NCBI RefSeq assembly: GCF_000340885.1
Contig: NC_020291.1
Coordinates: 4,835,001 to 4,899,000, forward strand
Reading direction: 5' to 3'
Length of the DNA: 64,000 nt
DNA from: Clostridium saccharoperbutylacetonicum N1-4(HMT)
Lineage (GTDB): Bacteria > Bacillota > Clostridia > Clostridiales > Clostridiaceae
The notes under the pieces were generated by a model. The model saw nothing but the letters and a program-made list of their open reading frames with translations. It was not told the origin of the DNA and made no database searches. This document shows, piece by piece, positions 46,822 to 57,065 of this stretch; positions within the stretch are counted from its first letter, which is position 1; every line of letters starts with the position of its first letter. Made by a program: the position numbers and the translations under genes.

Positions 46822-47469
46822 TCAAAGTTCTTTATATAGCCTATTTCCTTCTTTAAAATAAATCCCTGCCTCACTTTCATGAATTATTATTTTCCCATTA
46901 GCAGCCTCAATCATTTCATTTTTAATATCTTCAGAAAGTGTTTTTTCCGATAAAATGTGAACTATTACTTTATCGGTATACTCTGTTTCCTCTATATGCA
47001 AGTTCTTTTGAGAACATAAATGTTGAATTTTTCCAAATAAATCATATTCCATTTCAAAACTCAATTTAATACCATCAACTTTTTCTACTATTCCAGCAGC
47101 TTTTATTGCTATGCTTGCACCTTTTGTATACGCTCTGGTTAATCCACCAGTTCCTAAAAGTATCCCACCAAAGTATCTGGTAACAACTATTGCGCAATCT
47201 GTTACTCTGCTTTTTTTCAACACTTCAAGTATAGGTATTCCTGCGGTACCTTGTGGCTCCCCATCATCAGAATATTTTTGTATATTCATATTTTGTCCAA
47301 TTATGTAAGCTGAGCAATTATGTCTTGCCTGCTTATGCATATTCTTTATCTCTGCTATAAAAGCCTTTGCCTCTTCCTCAGTCTCCACTCTCTTTGCATA
47401 GCCAATAAATTCCGACTTCTTTTCTTCAAACCTATCTTCACCTAAACCTCTTATTGTAATGTAAGACAT
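46822..47469 (-). CDS. YigZ/IMPACT family protein
   Basis: 215 residues, typical. Contains the UPF0029 signature: KKSEFIGYAKRVETEEEAK, KYSDDGEPQGTAGIPIL and VTRYFGGILLGTGGLTRAY. The N-terminal domain has an RNA-binding-like ribosomal S5 fold and the C-terminal domain is ferredoxin-like. Role in bacteria poorly known (linked to translation). Confidence 0.93.
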   Translation of the reverse strand: MSYITIRGLGEDRFEEKKSEFIGYAKRVETEEEAKAFIAEIKNMHKQARHNCSAYIIGQNMNIQKYSDDGEPQGTAGIPILEVLKKSRVTDCAIVVTRYFGGILLGTGGLTRAYTKGASIAIKAAGIVEKVDGIKLSFEMEYDLFGKIQHLCSQKNLHIEETEYTDKVIVHILSEKTLSEDIKNEMIEAANGKIIIHESEAGIYFKEGNRLYKEL

Positions 47470-47561
47470 CTCTATTTACTCCTTTTCATTATTTTACCCA
47501 TATAAATTTCAAATAGTAGTACTCAATTTTAGATCTTCTAAAAGTGAATTAAAGAAAAATC

Positions 47562-48992
47562 TTACTTATGAGGTTCTTTTAATAGTAACAACTCCTCTTT
47601 TAATATTGTTAATCCTTTTTTAATTTTAGCTTCATTTGTCTGATAAAAGGATATTCTAAAAGAGTCTTGTCCTTGATCTTGTACTGTAAAAAACATAGCT
47701 CCAGGTGTAATGTATACTTTTCTTTTCTTTAGGCGAGTGAAAAGTTCTGTTGTATTTATTTTAAAATTTTCCCTTAATGTTATATAAAAATTCAACCCAC
47801 CTTTAGGTTCTTTGTATACTAATATATCCTTAAAGTCCTTGTTTAGCAAGTCTTTCATACAATTATATCTTTTTATATATTCATCATTTAAATTTTTAAT
47901 ATTATTTTTCCATTTCTCACCTGAAATATATGATTCTAAAGCTCTCTGCATTAGACTTGAAGTAGTTATATCCGTATTATGCTTTGAATTTTGAAGAGTT
48001 TCTCTGAAAATTGTAGGTGCTATTAAATAACCTAAGCGTATTCCAGGAAGAAAGATTTTAGAAAAACTTTTTATATATATTACCCTATCTTTTTTATCAA
48101 GCCATTTAAATGGAATATATTCTAAAGAACTTTCATATATGAGTTCAGACAAATAATCATCTTCAATTATGTAAAAATCATAAATTTCAGCAAGTTCTAA
48201 AATTCTTTTTTTCTTTTCTAAACTATAACTTATTCCTGTAGGATTCTGAAAATAGCTCATTGTATAAAAACATTTTATTTCATTCTTTTGGAGTATTTTT
48301 TCGAATTTATCTAAATTCACGCCATCTTCTTCAATTGGAACCTCAAATAAATTAACCTTTCTCCACTTAAAGACTGATAATGCCCCTACATAAGTTGGCT
48401 TTTCAACTATTATATTATCATTAATATTTAATATTCCTTTTGATGCTATATCAATTCCTTGCTGAGCTCCTGATACAATTATCACATCTTCATTTTTTAA
48501 TTTGTCATTCCAAAAAACTTTATTAATTGTAGCTATTAGTCTTTCATATCCATTTCTATTATCTGAAAATAGAGCTTTTGCACCATCTCTTTCTAGTACT
48601 TCATTAATAATAGTCTTTAAATCATCAATAGGAAATAATATTTCACCTGTAGTTTCACCTGTAAAATCTATCACTTTTTCTAAATCTTCTGTAGATATCT
48701 TTTTTAATGCATTTGAATATTCTTTTCTTAAACTAGAAGCAACTTCTTTTCTTTTAGCATAACTTCCACTTCCAACCTTTTGGTATGCATACCCCTCAAG
48801 CTTAAGTTTATTATATGCACTAACTATTGTTACATTGTTAACTCCAAGCTTCTTTGATAAATCCCTTATGGTTGGAAGCTTATCCCCTTCTTTTATTTTC
48901 CGCTTGTCAATTAAATTCTTTATATAATTAGCTACCTGAACGTATTTTGGTGTCTCATCTTCTTTAAATTTAAAATTTTTATAGATATCCAT
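47562..48992 (-). CDS. MocR-type GntR regulator with PLP aminotransferase domain
   Basis: 476 residues. N-terminal GntR winged helix (about 10-80: YVQVANYIKNLIDKRKI...LPTIRDLSKKLGVN) and a fold-type I aminotransferase domain with the PLP lysine in YIKSFSKIFLPGIRLGYL (about 308), plus GAQQGID and YFQNPTGISY. Such proteins sense PLP or amino acids and regulate neighbouring or distant genes. No clear partner gene is adjacent. Confidence 0.93.
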   Translation of the reverse strand: MDIYKNFKFKEDETPKYVQVANYIKNLIDKRKIKEGDKLPTIRDLSKKLGVNNVTIVSAYNKLKLEGYAYQKVGSGSYAKRKEVASSLRKEYSNALKKISTEDLEKVIDFTGETTGEILFPIDDLKTIINEVLERDGAKALFSDNRNGYERLIATINKVFWNDKLKNEDVIIVSGAQQGIDIASKGILNINDNIIVEKPTYVGALSVFKWRKVNLFEVPIEEDGVNLDKFEKILQKNEIKCFYTMSYFQNPTGISYSLEKKKRILELAEIYDFYIIEDDYLSELIYESSLEYIPFKWLDKKDRVIYIKSFSKIFLPGIRLGYLIAPTIFRETLQNSKHNTDITTSSLMQRALESYISGEKWKNNIKNLNDEYIKRYNCMKDLLNKDFKDILVYKEPKGGLNFYITLRENFKINTTELFTRLKKRKVYITPGAMFFTVQDQGQDSFRISFYQTNEAKIKKGLTILKEELLLLKEPHK

Positions 48993-49108
48993 AATTTCGC
49001 TCCTGTCACAAAACCATTCAAATGATTATATACCAATTGTCAATACTCAATTAACTTTGAAATCCATTAAGAATTTCTCAAATTGAGATGTACAATCTTT
49101 ATTTCAAA

Positions 49109-50014
49109 TTATATGTAAACTTTATATGAATATACATTTTCACATACTAAATTTTCATTAAATGGCAGTTCCAAATTTTTAGTATCCTTTATTATTAAAT
49201 TTCTTTTATATAATTCCTTTAAAATATCTTCTATTTTTATATCAAATTCTTTAAAGAGCTGGCTGTTCTTTATTTCATATGAACTTATAAATATCCCTTT
49301 ATCGTATAGATAATCTAACAAAAGTTTAGCCGCCTCAGCTATATTTTCATCTAAAAAATCATTTATATAATCAATACTATACTGTATATTTTCCTTTGTA
49401 CATTTATTATTATACAGTTCCTTTATTAATTTATTAAAAGTATTATTCAAATTCATAACCATTTTAACTGCATCCTTAACTACACTATACCCATTTAAGT
49501 TTAAGTATAATTTAGCAAAACTATCTAATGCCCTAATTATCACTTCGTAGCAAGTAAATATACTATCATTTTGTAAATACTTTTTAGTAACTCTAATATC
49601 CTTAATTATATTCCCCAAATATACTAAATCCCATATTTCTTTATACTTATCAGAACTATATTTTGCTTTATTAAAAATATTTTCTACCTCATCATCTCTT
49701 GAAAATATCATTTTAGAGGATATCAATAAATTTCTTATTTTTCCTTTATCTCCATCACAGTTATATAATTCCAAAAATCTTTCTCTACTTAGTACTTTCA
49801 TATGTACAGGTATATCTAACATTTCTGAATATACATCTCTAACTTCATCAAAAACATCCTTATAGACTACAAATAAATCTATATCAGATTCTTCCCATAA
49901 ATCTCCGCTAACTATACTTCCAAATGCAAATATAGCTAAAACTTTCATATTATCTTTTAATGTATTTATTAATTTCTCAGAGGATTTTTGATAATCCACT
50001 ATGGATTTTGACAT
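49109..50014 (-). CDS. Nucleotidyltransferase-domain protein
   Basis: 301 residues. N-terminal polymerase-beta-type NTase with FAFGSIVSGDLWEESDIDLFVV (GS...DxD, about 30-50). The middle third is helical (HEPN-like), followed by a short C-terminal region. Could be a stand-alone NTase-HEPN fusion, a nucleotidyl transfer enzyme or an antitoxin-like factor. Its neighbours give no clue. Confidence 0.75.
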   Translation of the reverse strand: MSKSIVDYQKSSEKLINTLKDNMKVLAIFAFGSIVSGDLWEESDIDLFVVYKDVFDEVRDVYSEMLDIPVHMKVLSRERFLELYNCDGDKGKIRNLLISSKMIFSRDDEVENIFNKAKYSSDKYKEIWDLVYLGNIIKDIRVTKKYLQNDSIFTCYEVIIRALDSFAKLYLNLNGYSVVKDAVKMVMNLNNTFNKLIKELYNNKCTKENIQYSIDYINDFLDENIAEAAKLLLDYLYDKGIFISSYEIKNSQLFKEFDIKIEDILKELYKRNLIIKDTKNLELPFNENLVCENVYSYKVYI

Positions 50015-50144
50015 CTTATCTCCACCTTTTTGTCTAAGTAAATAGTATCTGTTTAAAACTCATTACCATTATAACTGAAACATGTATTTATTTAAAGAAT
50101 TGTCTACTTAAAAATATTATAAAAAGATTCTTAAATAATTAAAT

Positions 50145-50840
50145 CTAAGAATCTTCTTTATAATTAAATGGTGGACAATTTCTATCCATACTATCTATTT
50201 CTGAAACATATAATTTTATTCTTCTAGTTAAAGCTCCTAATAAATCTTCCACTTCGCCATTCATTCTATAACATAATTTAAATGCATTTTTAATTTCTTT
50301 TCTATCACCAAAGGTGTTAATATTTATATTTTGTGCAACAGTCGACATATTTGAAGCTGCAAAAGCTATAAGATTTACAGCATCAATCAAAGGCCTTACT
50401 TCCCTTGTAAAATATATATTACTTAATACTTCAACCCTAAGAGATGCTATATTATCTCTAGTTAAAGTAATAGATGATATAGCATCATTTAAATTTTTAA
50501 GATTATTTAAAAGTTCCTGCTGCTTTGCTTTTATTTCTTCATAGCATTGATTGACATCAGCAGATGTCGCATCTGATATATTAGTAGTTGTATCCTTTGC
50601 ATCTGTTTCGTTTTTATTAGGCGCATCTTCAGAAGTATTTTCCGCACTACCTTCTGATATATTTTTTGTATTAGCATTTGAATTTTGTTCTTGCTTAGTA
50701 CCAAAAAAGATCTCGGCAATTTCATCATAACTGTCTTTTTGCTTGCTTTGTTCTTTGGATAAATTAGATTCATTATTCTTTGCTCTATTCTTTTTTGATT
50801 TTCCTTTTTTAGAACCACGCTTAGAATGTCTTTTACCCAT
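50145..50840 (-). CDS. Hypothetical protein, basic N-terminus and helical C-terminus
   Basis: 231 residues. N-terminal 25 residues are almost all Lys, Arg, Ser and Gly (nucleic-acid- or membrane-binding style), followed by a polar Asn/Ser/Asp-rich linker and helical region 85-225 (KQQELLNNLKNLNDAISSIT...). No known family. Possibly a structural or cytosolic regulatory protein; present in the same strand unit before hflX. Confidence 0.65.
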   Translation of the reverse strand: MGKRHSKRGSKKGKSKKNRAKNNESNLSKEQSKQKDSYDEIAEIFFGTKQEQNSNANTKNISEGSAENTSEDAPNKNETDAKDTTTNISDATSADVNQCYEEIKAKQQELLNNLKNLNDAISSITLTRDNIASLRVEVLSNIYFTREVRPLIDAVNLIAFAASNMSTVAQNININTFGDRKEIKNAFKLCYRMNGEVEDLLGALTRRIKLYVSEIDSMDRNCPPFNYKEDS

Positions 50841-50895
50841 AACTATGAATTCCTTAATTAATACTTATATATAATATATTAATTAAGCTTAATTT

Positions 50896-52686
50896 TTATT
50901 CTTTAGTCATATATTCAACTGTTTTGTTATAAACTTCATCATCTACTTCTGCAATCATAAAAGTACCATTTTCTTTATACTCTTCTTCAAGCACCCTTGC
51001 ATTTCTATGCAAATATGATTGAACATCACTCTTATCATATGGTATTAAATACTCAATCTTTCTATAATTGTATGGAACCTTTTCTTCAATTAGGTTTAAA
51101 AGTTCTTCTAAATTTATTTTTTCTCTAGCTGAAATTTCAATTATTTCACCTTCGCCTATTTCTTCTTTGATTGCCTTTATTTGCTCCTCTGATGCTTTAT
51201 CTATTTTATTTAATACAAATATCGTTTCTTTATCAATTGCACCTAATTCATTTAAAACTTCATTTACTGCTTTATATTGATCTAGTGCACTATCTGAAGC
51301 TACATCTATTACGTGACATAAAAGATCAGAATAAATAACTTCCTCTAATGTAGATTTAAAAGCTTCTACCAATTCATGAGGCAGCTTTCTTACAAAACCA
51401 ACTGTATCTGTGAGTGTAACCACGCCCTTCTTACTCAAGGTTATAGCCCTTGTAGTAGTATCTAAGGTTGCAAAAAGCATATTTGCTTCAAATACTTTAT
51501 CTTTAGTTACATTTTCTTTTTTAGCTGCTAAATCACAAAGAGCATTTCTTAAAGTGGACTTTCCTGCATTTGTATATCCAACCAAGGACACTTTAGGAAT
51601 ATTTTCTTTATTTCTTTTTTCTCTTTGAATATCTCTAGTTTTTTTGATTTTTTTAAGTTCATCTTTAAGATTATATACTGTCTCCATTATATGTCTTCTA
51701 TCTGTTTCAAGCTTCTTTTCTCCAGGTCCTCTAGTACCTATTCCTCCACCTGTTCTAGATAAAACTGTTCCTAGACCTTGCAATCTGCTCATTCTATATT
51801 TTAATTGAGCTAATTCTACTTGAATTTTGGCTTCTTTGGTCTTTGCTCTTGTTGCAAATATTTCTAATATTAATGTAGTTCTATCAATTACCTTTGCTCC
51901 TAAGGCAGCTTCAAGATTTCTAACTTGAGAGCCTGAAAGTTCATCATCAAAGATAATTACATTTGCTCTTTCCACCTGTCTCATCGATGCAATTTCTAAT
52001 ACCTTCCCTCTACCTATAAAAAAGGCTGCATCAATTTTATTTCTACTTTGAAAAACTGTCTTTAAAACTGGTATATTACAAGCCTCAGTAAGCTCTTCTA
52101 ATTCTTCTAAACTTTCCTTAGTATCGGAACCAACTAATATTGCTTTTTCTTCTGTATCTTCTATAACATCATTAGTTTTAATTAAATTTTCAATAAATCT
52201 TATTTTATCTAATATATGAATAGTTTTTATCTCTTCTAGTGAAAGATTGCTCTTTTCTTCTGCTTCCAACTTATTATTAAATAAAGAAAGCATTCCTAAT
52301 GAAAAATCAATTATTTTTCCATCTACTATTGCTACAGATACAATTGCATCTAATTTTAACTTTAGTAGTGCTGTTAAATCTAAGGCTGATAAATTACAGT
52401 AACCATTTGGATGTGTATGAATTACCCTAATTCCTGATAATCTCTTTTCTTCTATATCTATTAGAGGTACTTCTACAGATGTAGAATCTCCTATTGCAAC
52501 AGAAGTTACATTTCCCTTTCTATTTATTCCAACACTTACTTCTCTTTCAATTAAACTTGAACTTCTAGAAATTATATATAAAATTTCTTCATTACATACT
52601 TCATCCTTTAAATTTCTAATTGAATAAATACTTTCTAGTTCATCTATTATAGATTTTTTAATTCCTTCAATATTTCCAAATATCAT
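50896..52686 (-). CDS. hflX: GTPase HflX with JAMM-like N-terminal extension
   Basis: 596 residues, about 170 longer than E. coli HflX. Residues 200-360 are the HflX N-terminal and linker domains (FQSRNKIDAAFFIGRGK, GAKVIDRTTLILEIFA, GPGEKKLETDRR), then the GTPase domain with G1 GYTNAGKST (about 372), G3 DTVGF and G4 NKID. The first 190 residues carry HTHPNGYCNLSALD (about 89-102), which fits the zinc-metalloprotease pattern HxHx7SxxD, with an upstream Glu in REVSVGI. HflX splits stalled or hibernating ribosomes. The role of the extension is open. Confidence 0.92.
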   Translation of the reverse strand: MIFGNIEGIKKSIIDELESIYSIRNLKDEVCNEEILYIISRSSSLIEREVSVGINRKGNVTSVAIGDSTSVEVPLIDIEEKRLSGIRVIHTHPNGYCNLSALDLTALLKLKLDAIVSVAIVDGKIIDFSLGMLSLFNNKLEAEEKSNLSLEEIKTIHILDKIRFIENLIKTNDVIEDTEEKAILVGSDTKESLEELEELTEACNIPVLKTVFQSRNKIDAAFFIGRGKVLEIASMRQVERANVIIFDDELSGSQVRNLEAALGAKVIDRTTLILEIFATRAKTKEAKIQVELAQLKYRMSRLQGLGTVLSRTGGGIGTRGPGEKKLETDRRHIMETVYNLKDELKKIKKTRDIQREKRNKENIPKVSLVGYTNAGKSTLRNALCDLAAKKENVTKDKVFEANMLFATLDTTTRAITLSKKGVVTLTDTVGFVRKLPHELVEAFKSTLEEVIYSDLLCHVIDVASDSALDQYKAVNEVLNELGAIDKETIFVLNKIDKASEEQIKAIKEEIGEGEIIEISAREKINLEELLNLIEEKVPYNYRKIEYLIPYDKSDVQSYLHRNARVLEEEYKENGTFMIAEVDDEVYNKTVEYMTKE

Positions 52687-53077
52687 ATTAACACCTCACA
52701 TTAGCTATCTTGACAACTTTCTTATAATTTTATACTATTAATTCATTAAGGTATATTATATAAGCAATAAGTCAATATTTTTTATATATTTGACTTGTTT
52801 TTTATTTAGTACCCCTAATTATAACTTATAAAATTCACAATTGACAATGTACAATTGATAAATTTAAGGTAATTTATTATGTTTTGTTGAAATATTTCAT
52901 AGAAAACCTACAATAATGTGTGCTGAAAAAATTTGATAAAATTATAATATTTTCAAAGAAAATAAGCATTCAATGTTCATCAAGTATTGAGCATTGATAA
53001 TTTCAATTATCCTATATTTTTCCCCTTGTACTATGTTAGTTGCAAAATAAATAAAAAATAAAAGGAGTTTTTTAAAC
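52687..53077. other. AT-rich gap with degenerate repeat-like patches
   Basis: 390 bp before hpt. Contains ACAATTGACAATGTACAATTG-type sequence (52846-52868), a pattern of small clostridial repeats, and the hpt leader. No gene or riboswitch seen. Confidence 0.4.
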
Positions 53078-53599
53078 ATGGACGATAAGAAACGTAACAT
53101 TCTTTTTTCTGAAGAAAAAATTAATTCTAGAATAAAGGAATTAGGAAAAACTATTACTGAAGATTATAAAGGTAAAAATATTTATCTATTATCTTTACTT
53201 CGCGGAAGCTTTGTCTATGCCGCTGATTTAGCTAGAGCAATAGACTTAAATGTAAAAATAGGATTTATGACTACTTCAAGTTATGGAGATTCTGAAACTT
53301 CTTCTGGATCTGTTAAAGTGGTTAATGATATTTCTGATAACATTGAAGGATGGGAAGTTCTTATCGTTGATGATATTGTTGATACTGGTATTACAATGGA
53401 TTTTGTTGTTAAGCATGTACAATCTTTAAAGCCTGCAAGCGTTAAGACATGTGTTCTTCTTGACAAGCCATCTAGAAGAAAGGTAGAAATCAAACCAGAT
53501 TATTGCTGCTTTGAGATTGAAGATTTATTTGTAGTTGGTTATGGATTAAACTATGGTGATTTTTACAGAAATGTACCATATGTATTTAATTGGGAATAA
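53078..53599 (+). CDS. hpt: Hypoxanthine phosphoribosyltransferase
   Basis: 173 residues. PRTase fold with the PRPP loop VLIVDDIVDTGITM, and LLRGSFVYAADLAR and VGYGLNYGDFYRNVPY family blocks. Salvages hypoxanthine and guanine to IMP/GMP with PRPP. AAAGGAG site upstream, terminator downstream. Confidence 0.95.
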   Translation: MDDKKRNILFSEEKINSRIKELGKTITEDYKGKNIYLLSLLRGSFVYAADLARAIDLNVKIGFMTTSSYGDSETSSGSVKVVNDISDNIEGWEVLIVDDIVDTGITMDFVVKHVQSLKPASVKTCVLLDKPSRRKVEIKPDYCCFEIEDLFVVGYGLNYGDFYRNVPYVFNWE

Positions 53600-53624
53600 A
53601 AAAGAAACCTTTATGGTTTCTTTT
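53600..53624. terminator. Convergent terminator between hpt and yunB
   Basis: AAAGAAACC/GGTTTCTTT with a T-run on the + side and an A-run on the other, immediately after the hpt stop. Confidence 0.85.
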
Positions 53625-53647
53625 TTTATTACACATTTTCATTATCT

Positions 53648-54307
53648 TTAATTTTTATTCTGATCGTTTGTTGGAATACCAATAGTTGTATTTGGTATTT
53701 TTCCTACTATTATTGTATCTGATACAGGAATTTGCGTATTTACCTCAACCTCTTGATCTCTTAGAGGTAATTTCAATTTAACCTTTGCATTGACATCTAA
53801 ATATATTTTATGTCTAGTTTGGTTAATTCCTGCACTTTCAAATTTAGATTCATAACTTGTAATTATATTTCCTATGGGTTCAATTTCAATTGTCATTTTA
53901 GGACCCAAGCTGTAAAAGGCACTTTGTTTACTCATCCATCCTAAAGGAACCTGTATAGCAGAATTTTTCATATCACTTAATTCTTTATTACATTCTGAAG
54001 ATAATTCGGCTGCTATATAATTTAATTTAACTGTATCAGACTGCATTAATATTATATTTCCTTGATTATCCTTTTCTATCTTTATCATTTCATCATATTT
54101 AAAATCTTTTGATAAAATGTTCACACTTTTTTCATTAATAATATTTAAGGTTTGAGTTTTTGCCATTATCATTGCAATTTCAGTTACTGCTGGCATAACT
54201 CTTTTATCAAAAAATATTAATAAAATGTTAAATATGACAATAATAAAGATAATAACTATTATAAATGATATGTATTTATGTTTTTTCCGTTTTGTATAAT
54301 ACTCCAT
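53648..54307 (-). CDS. yunB: Sporulation protein YunB
   Basis: 219 residues from the ATG at 54307 (AAAGGTG six bases upstream; a GTG at 54316 lies within it). One N-terminal membrane segment (about 13-33) and a YunB domain with MIMAKTQTLNIIN, VPLGWMSKQSAFYSLGPKM and IPNTTIG. Made in the mother cell under sigma-E in B. subtilis; needed for normal sporulation there. Convergent to hpt and divergent from the PBP gene. Confidence 0.9.
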   Translation of the reverse strand: MEYYTKRKKHKYISFIIVIIFIIVIFNILLIFFDKRVMPAVTEIAMIMAKTQTLNIINEKSVNILSKDFKYDEMIKIEKDNQGNIILMQSDTVKLNYIAAELSSECNKELSDMKNSAIQVPLGWMSKQSAFYSLGPKMTIEIEPIGNIITSYESKFESAGINQTRHKIYLDVNAKVKLKLPLRDQEVEVNTQIPVSDTIIVGKIPNTTIGIPTNDQNKN

Positions 54308-54412
54308 TATGAACACCTTTATATTGAGTTATTGATTTAATCATAATATAATTATGCTATAATGTTATAGAATATTATTAATTTACAAACCTTATTATTT
54401 TAGGAGGACACA

Positions 54413-57004
54413 ATGGCAATTAACGATAAAGCAAAAAAGACAAATAGTGCTCCCAGAACTAAAAAGCCAGTTAAGCAAAAAAAAGGTAGGAAAATCTTTA
54501 AAGGTATATGTTTTGGATTACTATTTTGTTTTATGGCAATTTTTGTAGTTGGTGCTGGATATGCTTTTGCTATAATAAAATCTACGCCTCCTCTTAATGT
54601 CAATGAAGTATTATCCCTTAACCAAGCTTCAAGCTTATATGATAGCTCTGGAGAATTTATGGATAATCTCCATTCAGACGAGGAACGTTATGTTATTGAT
54701 TCAAGCAAAATTCCTGCTAACTTAAAAAATGCTTTTGTATCTATAGAAGATGAGAGATTTTATTCCCATCATGGAATAGACCCTCAAAGAATCGCAGGTG
54801 CCGCTTTTCTAGATGTCAAAAGAATGCTAACAGGACAAAAAGGCATGCAAGGTGCTTCTACATTAACTCAACAATTACTTAAAAATACAATTTTAACCAA
54901 TGATCTTTCTATTGAGCGAAAAATCAAAGAAGCGTATTTAGCGGTCAGCCTAGAAGATAGATTGACTAAAGATCAAATATTAACCGCTTACTTGAATACT
55001 ATACCTTTAGGCGGTCATGCATATGGAGTTGAAGCAGCATCTTTGTTATATTTTAGTAAAAGTGCTTCTGACTTATCCCTAATTGAATGTGCATACATTG
55101 CTGGTATAACTCAAGCACCAACTTCTTACAGCGCATATAATGCAAATAATCAAAAAGATCCAACTCCATATATTAATAGAACTATTACAGTATTAAGTAT
55201 GATGCATAAACTTCAATATATTAGCGATGCTGATTACGAAAAAGCAGTTAATGATGTTAAAAATGGCGGTTTAGTTTTTAAATCTAGTAAAAAAGACTAT
55301 AGATTAAATTACGAATGGTTCGTATATCCTACAGTAGCTCAAGTAAAAGAAGATTTAAAAGAGAAATACAACTATACGGACGATGAAGCATCAAAATTAA
55401 TGGTAAATGGTGGTCTTAAAATTTATACAACCATGAATAGACAACTTCAAGATTTTACTCAAGCAACTTTAGATGACTATAGTAATTTACTAATCAATAA
55501 TAAGGAAGCTTATGATAAAGATGGAGTTCCTTTATTACAAGCTTCTGCTACAATTATGGATTATAAAACAGGCCAAATTGTTACTATGGTTGGAGGTCGT
55601 GGTAAACAAATGCCTCAATCCCTTAATAGAGCTTATAATGACTTAAAGCCTATTGGTTCGTCAACTAAACCATTGACTGTGTATGGACCTGGGATTGATA
55701 AAAAAATAATAACAGCCGCTACCCCTATAGATGATGCTCCATTACCTGATGACTTTAGCAATAAATATAAAACTGGTAATGAACCTTATAATCCTTTAAA
55801 TTCTCCAAATGAATATGCTGGACTTATGACTGCAAGAGAAGCACTTACTCATTCGAAAAATACTGCTGCAGTACTTATGGAGGATAAGATTGGATTAAAA
55901 ACAGGTGTTTCTTATGGTGAAAAGTTAGGTTTAAAATATAATTCTGCTTCAAAAGCTTCTATTGCCTCTGTAGCATTAGGCCAATTTAATAATAATCCTA
56001 ATGATCGAGATGGAGGAAATACAAGTATTTTAGCTGCAGCTTATGGTTCTTTTGGTAATGATGGTATATATACAAAACCAGTATTATATACAAAAGTGGT
56101 TGATTCTAATGGTAAAGTTTTACTTGATAACACTACTCCTAAACAAACTAAAGTATTTTCACCTCAAGCAGCATATATTTTATACGATATGCTAAAAGGT
56201 CCAGTAAATGAATATAATGCTACTGGAGCAAAATGGGGAGATATGCCTGTTGCAGGTAAAACTGGTACTACATCAAATTCAACAGATTTATGGTTTGGTG
56301 GACTTTCAGCTTATTATTCAGGTGCTGTTTGGGTTGGTTATGATAAACCTACAAAACTACAAGGTAGTTCTAGTGGTTGTGCCAGCATTTGGGGAAAATT
56401 AATGGCTAAAGCTCATGAAAACCTAGAAGTAAAAGATGTTCAAGAACCTAGTGGTATAGTAAATGTTAGTGTTTGTAAGGATTCTGGTTTACTTCCTAGT
56501 GATTTATGTGGTCAAGATCCTAGAGGAAGAGTATATGATGAAATGTTTATTGATGGAACAGAGCCTACAACCATATGTGAAACTCACGTTGCTGCAAATA
56601 TAAATAGATTTACTAATAAAGTTGCTGGTCCTCTTACTCCATCAATTTTAACCAAAAGTAATATATTTATAAAAAAGGATCATCCAAATCCTGTTACAGC
56701 AGATTATTATATGGTATTACCTTCATCCTATGATGCAGGTGGAACTGAATCACAAACTAATACAGCTACAGATGGCAGCCAAGGAAACGCTCCTCCTGTA
56801 ACTAATAATATGGCACCTCCACCTATTGGAGACACTGCCCCTATTCAAAATAATGATAATAAAACAAATTCAAATGCTAGTACTAACGATAATAGCAATC
56901 ATACAAATACTAATTCAAATAATACTAATAGCAATAATACTCATAATCCTAATGGTCCTGGAAGCACTAATTCAAATAAACCAAGTACTATTATGAGGCC
57001 GTAA
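54413..57004 (+). CDS. Class A penicillin-binding protein (PBP1A type)
   Basis: 863 residues. One N-terminal membrane anchor (about 30-55), glycosyltransferase-51 domain with EDERFYSHHGIDPQRI (about 112) and GASTLTQQLLKN, then a transpeptidase domain with the active-site SSTKP (Ser about 417), HSKNTA and KTGTTS (about 615). The C-terminal tail is rich in Asn, Thr and Pro. Bifunctional peptidoglycan polymerase and crosslinker, a beta-lactam target. Strong GGAGG upstream. Confidence 0.95.
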   Translation: MAINDKAKKTNSAPRTKKPVKQKKGRKIFKGICFGLLFCFMAIFVVGAGYAFAIIKSTPPLNVNEVLSLNQASSLYDSSGEFMDNLHSDEERYVIDSSKIPANLKNAFVSIEDERFYSHHGIDPQRIAGAAFLDVKRMLTGQKGMQGASTLTQQLLKNTILTNDLSIERKIKEAYLAVSLEDRLTKDQILTAYLNTIPLGGHAYGVEAASLLYFSKSASDLSLIECAYIAGITQAPTSYSAYNANNQKDPTPYINRTITVLSMMHKLQYISDADYEKAVNDVKNGGLVFKSSKKDYRLNYEWFVYPTVAQVKEDLKEKYNYTDDEASKLMVNGGLKIYTTMNRQLQDFTQATLDDYSNLLINNKEAYDKDGVPLLQASATIMDYKTGQIVTMVGGRGKQMPQSLNRAYNDLKPIGSSTKPLTVYGPGIDKKIITAATPIDDAPLPDDFSNKYKTGNEPYNPLNSPNEYAGLMTAREALTHSKNTAAVLMEDKIGLKTGVSYGEKLGLKYNSASKASIASVALGQFNNNPNDRDGGNTSILAAAYGSFGNDGIYTKPVLYTKVVDSNGKVLLDNTTPKQTKVFSPQAAYILYDMLKGPVNEYNATGAKWGDMPVAGKTGTTSNSTDLWFGGLSAYYSGAVWVGYDKPTKLQGSSSGCASIWGKLMAKAHENLEVKDVQEPSGIVNVSVCKDSGLLPSDLCGQDPRGRVYDEMFIDGTEPTTICETHVAANINRFTNKVAGPLTPSILTKSNIFIKKDHPNPVTADYYMVLPSSYDAGGTESQTNTATDGSQGNAPPVTNNMAPPPIGDTAPIQNNDNKTNSNASTNDNSNHTNTNSNNTNSNNTHNPNGPGSTNSNKPSTIMRP

Positions 57005-57026
57005 AATCAAATTAAATTAGATAGAA

Positions 57027-57063
57027 AAAGAGGATAATCCTTCAGTTGATTATCCTCTTTTTT
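57027..57063 (+). terminator. Terminator of the PBP gene
   Basis: AGAGGATAATC/GATTATCCTCT with loop CTTCAGTT and T-run; also serves the convergent gene. Confidence 0.9.
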
Positions 57064-57065
57064 AT

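Noticed and set aside
49109..50014. Toxin-antitoxin pair (NTase with HEPN)
   Set aside because: Only one gene, with the NTase and helical part in one chain and no adjacent partner; not enough for a TA call.
52840..52870. ACAATTGACAATGTACAATTG segment as a mobile element
   Set aside because: Too short and degenerate; no ends or second copy visible in the window.
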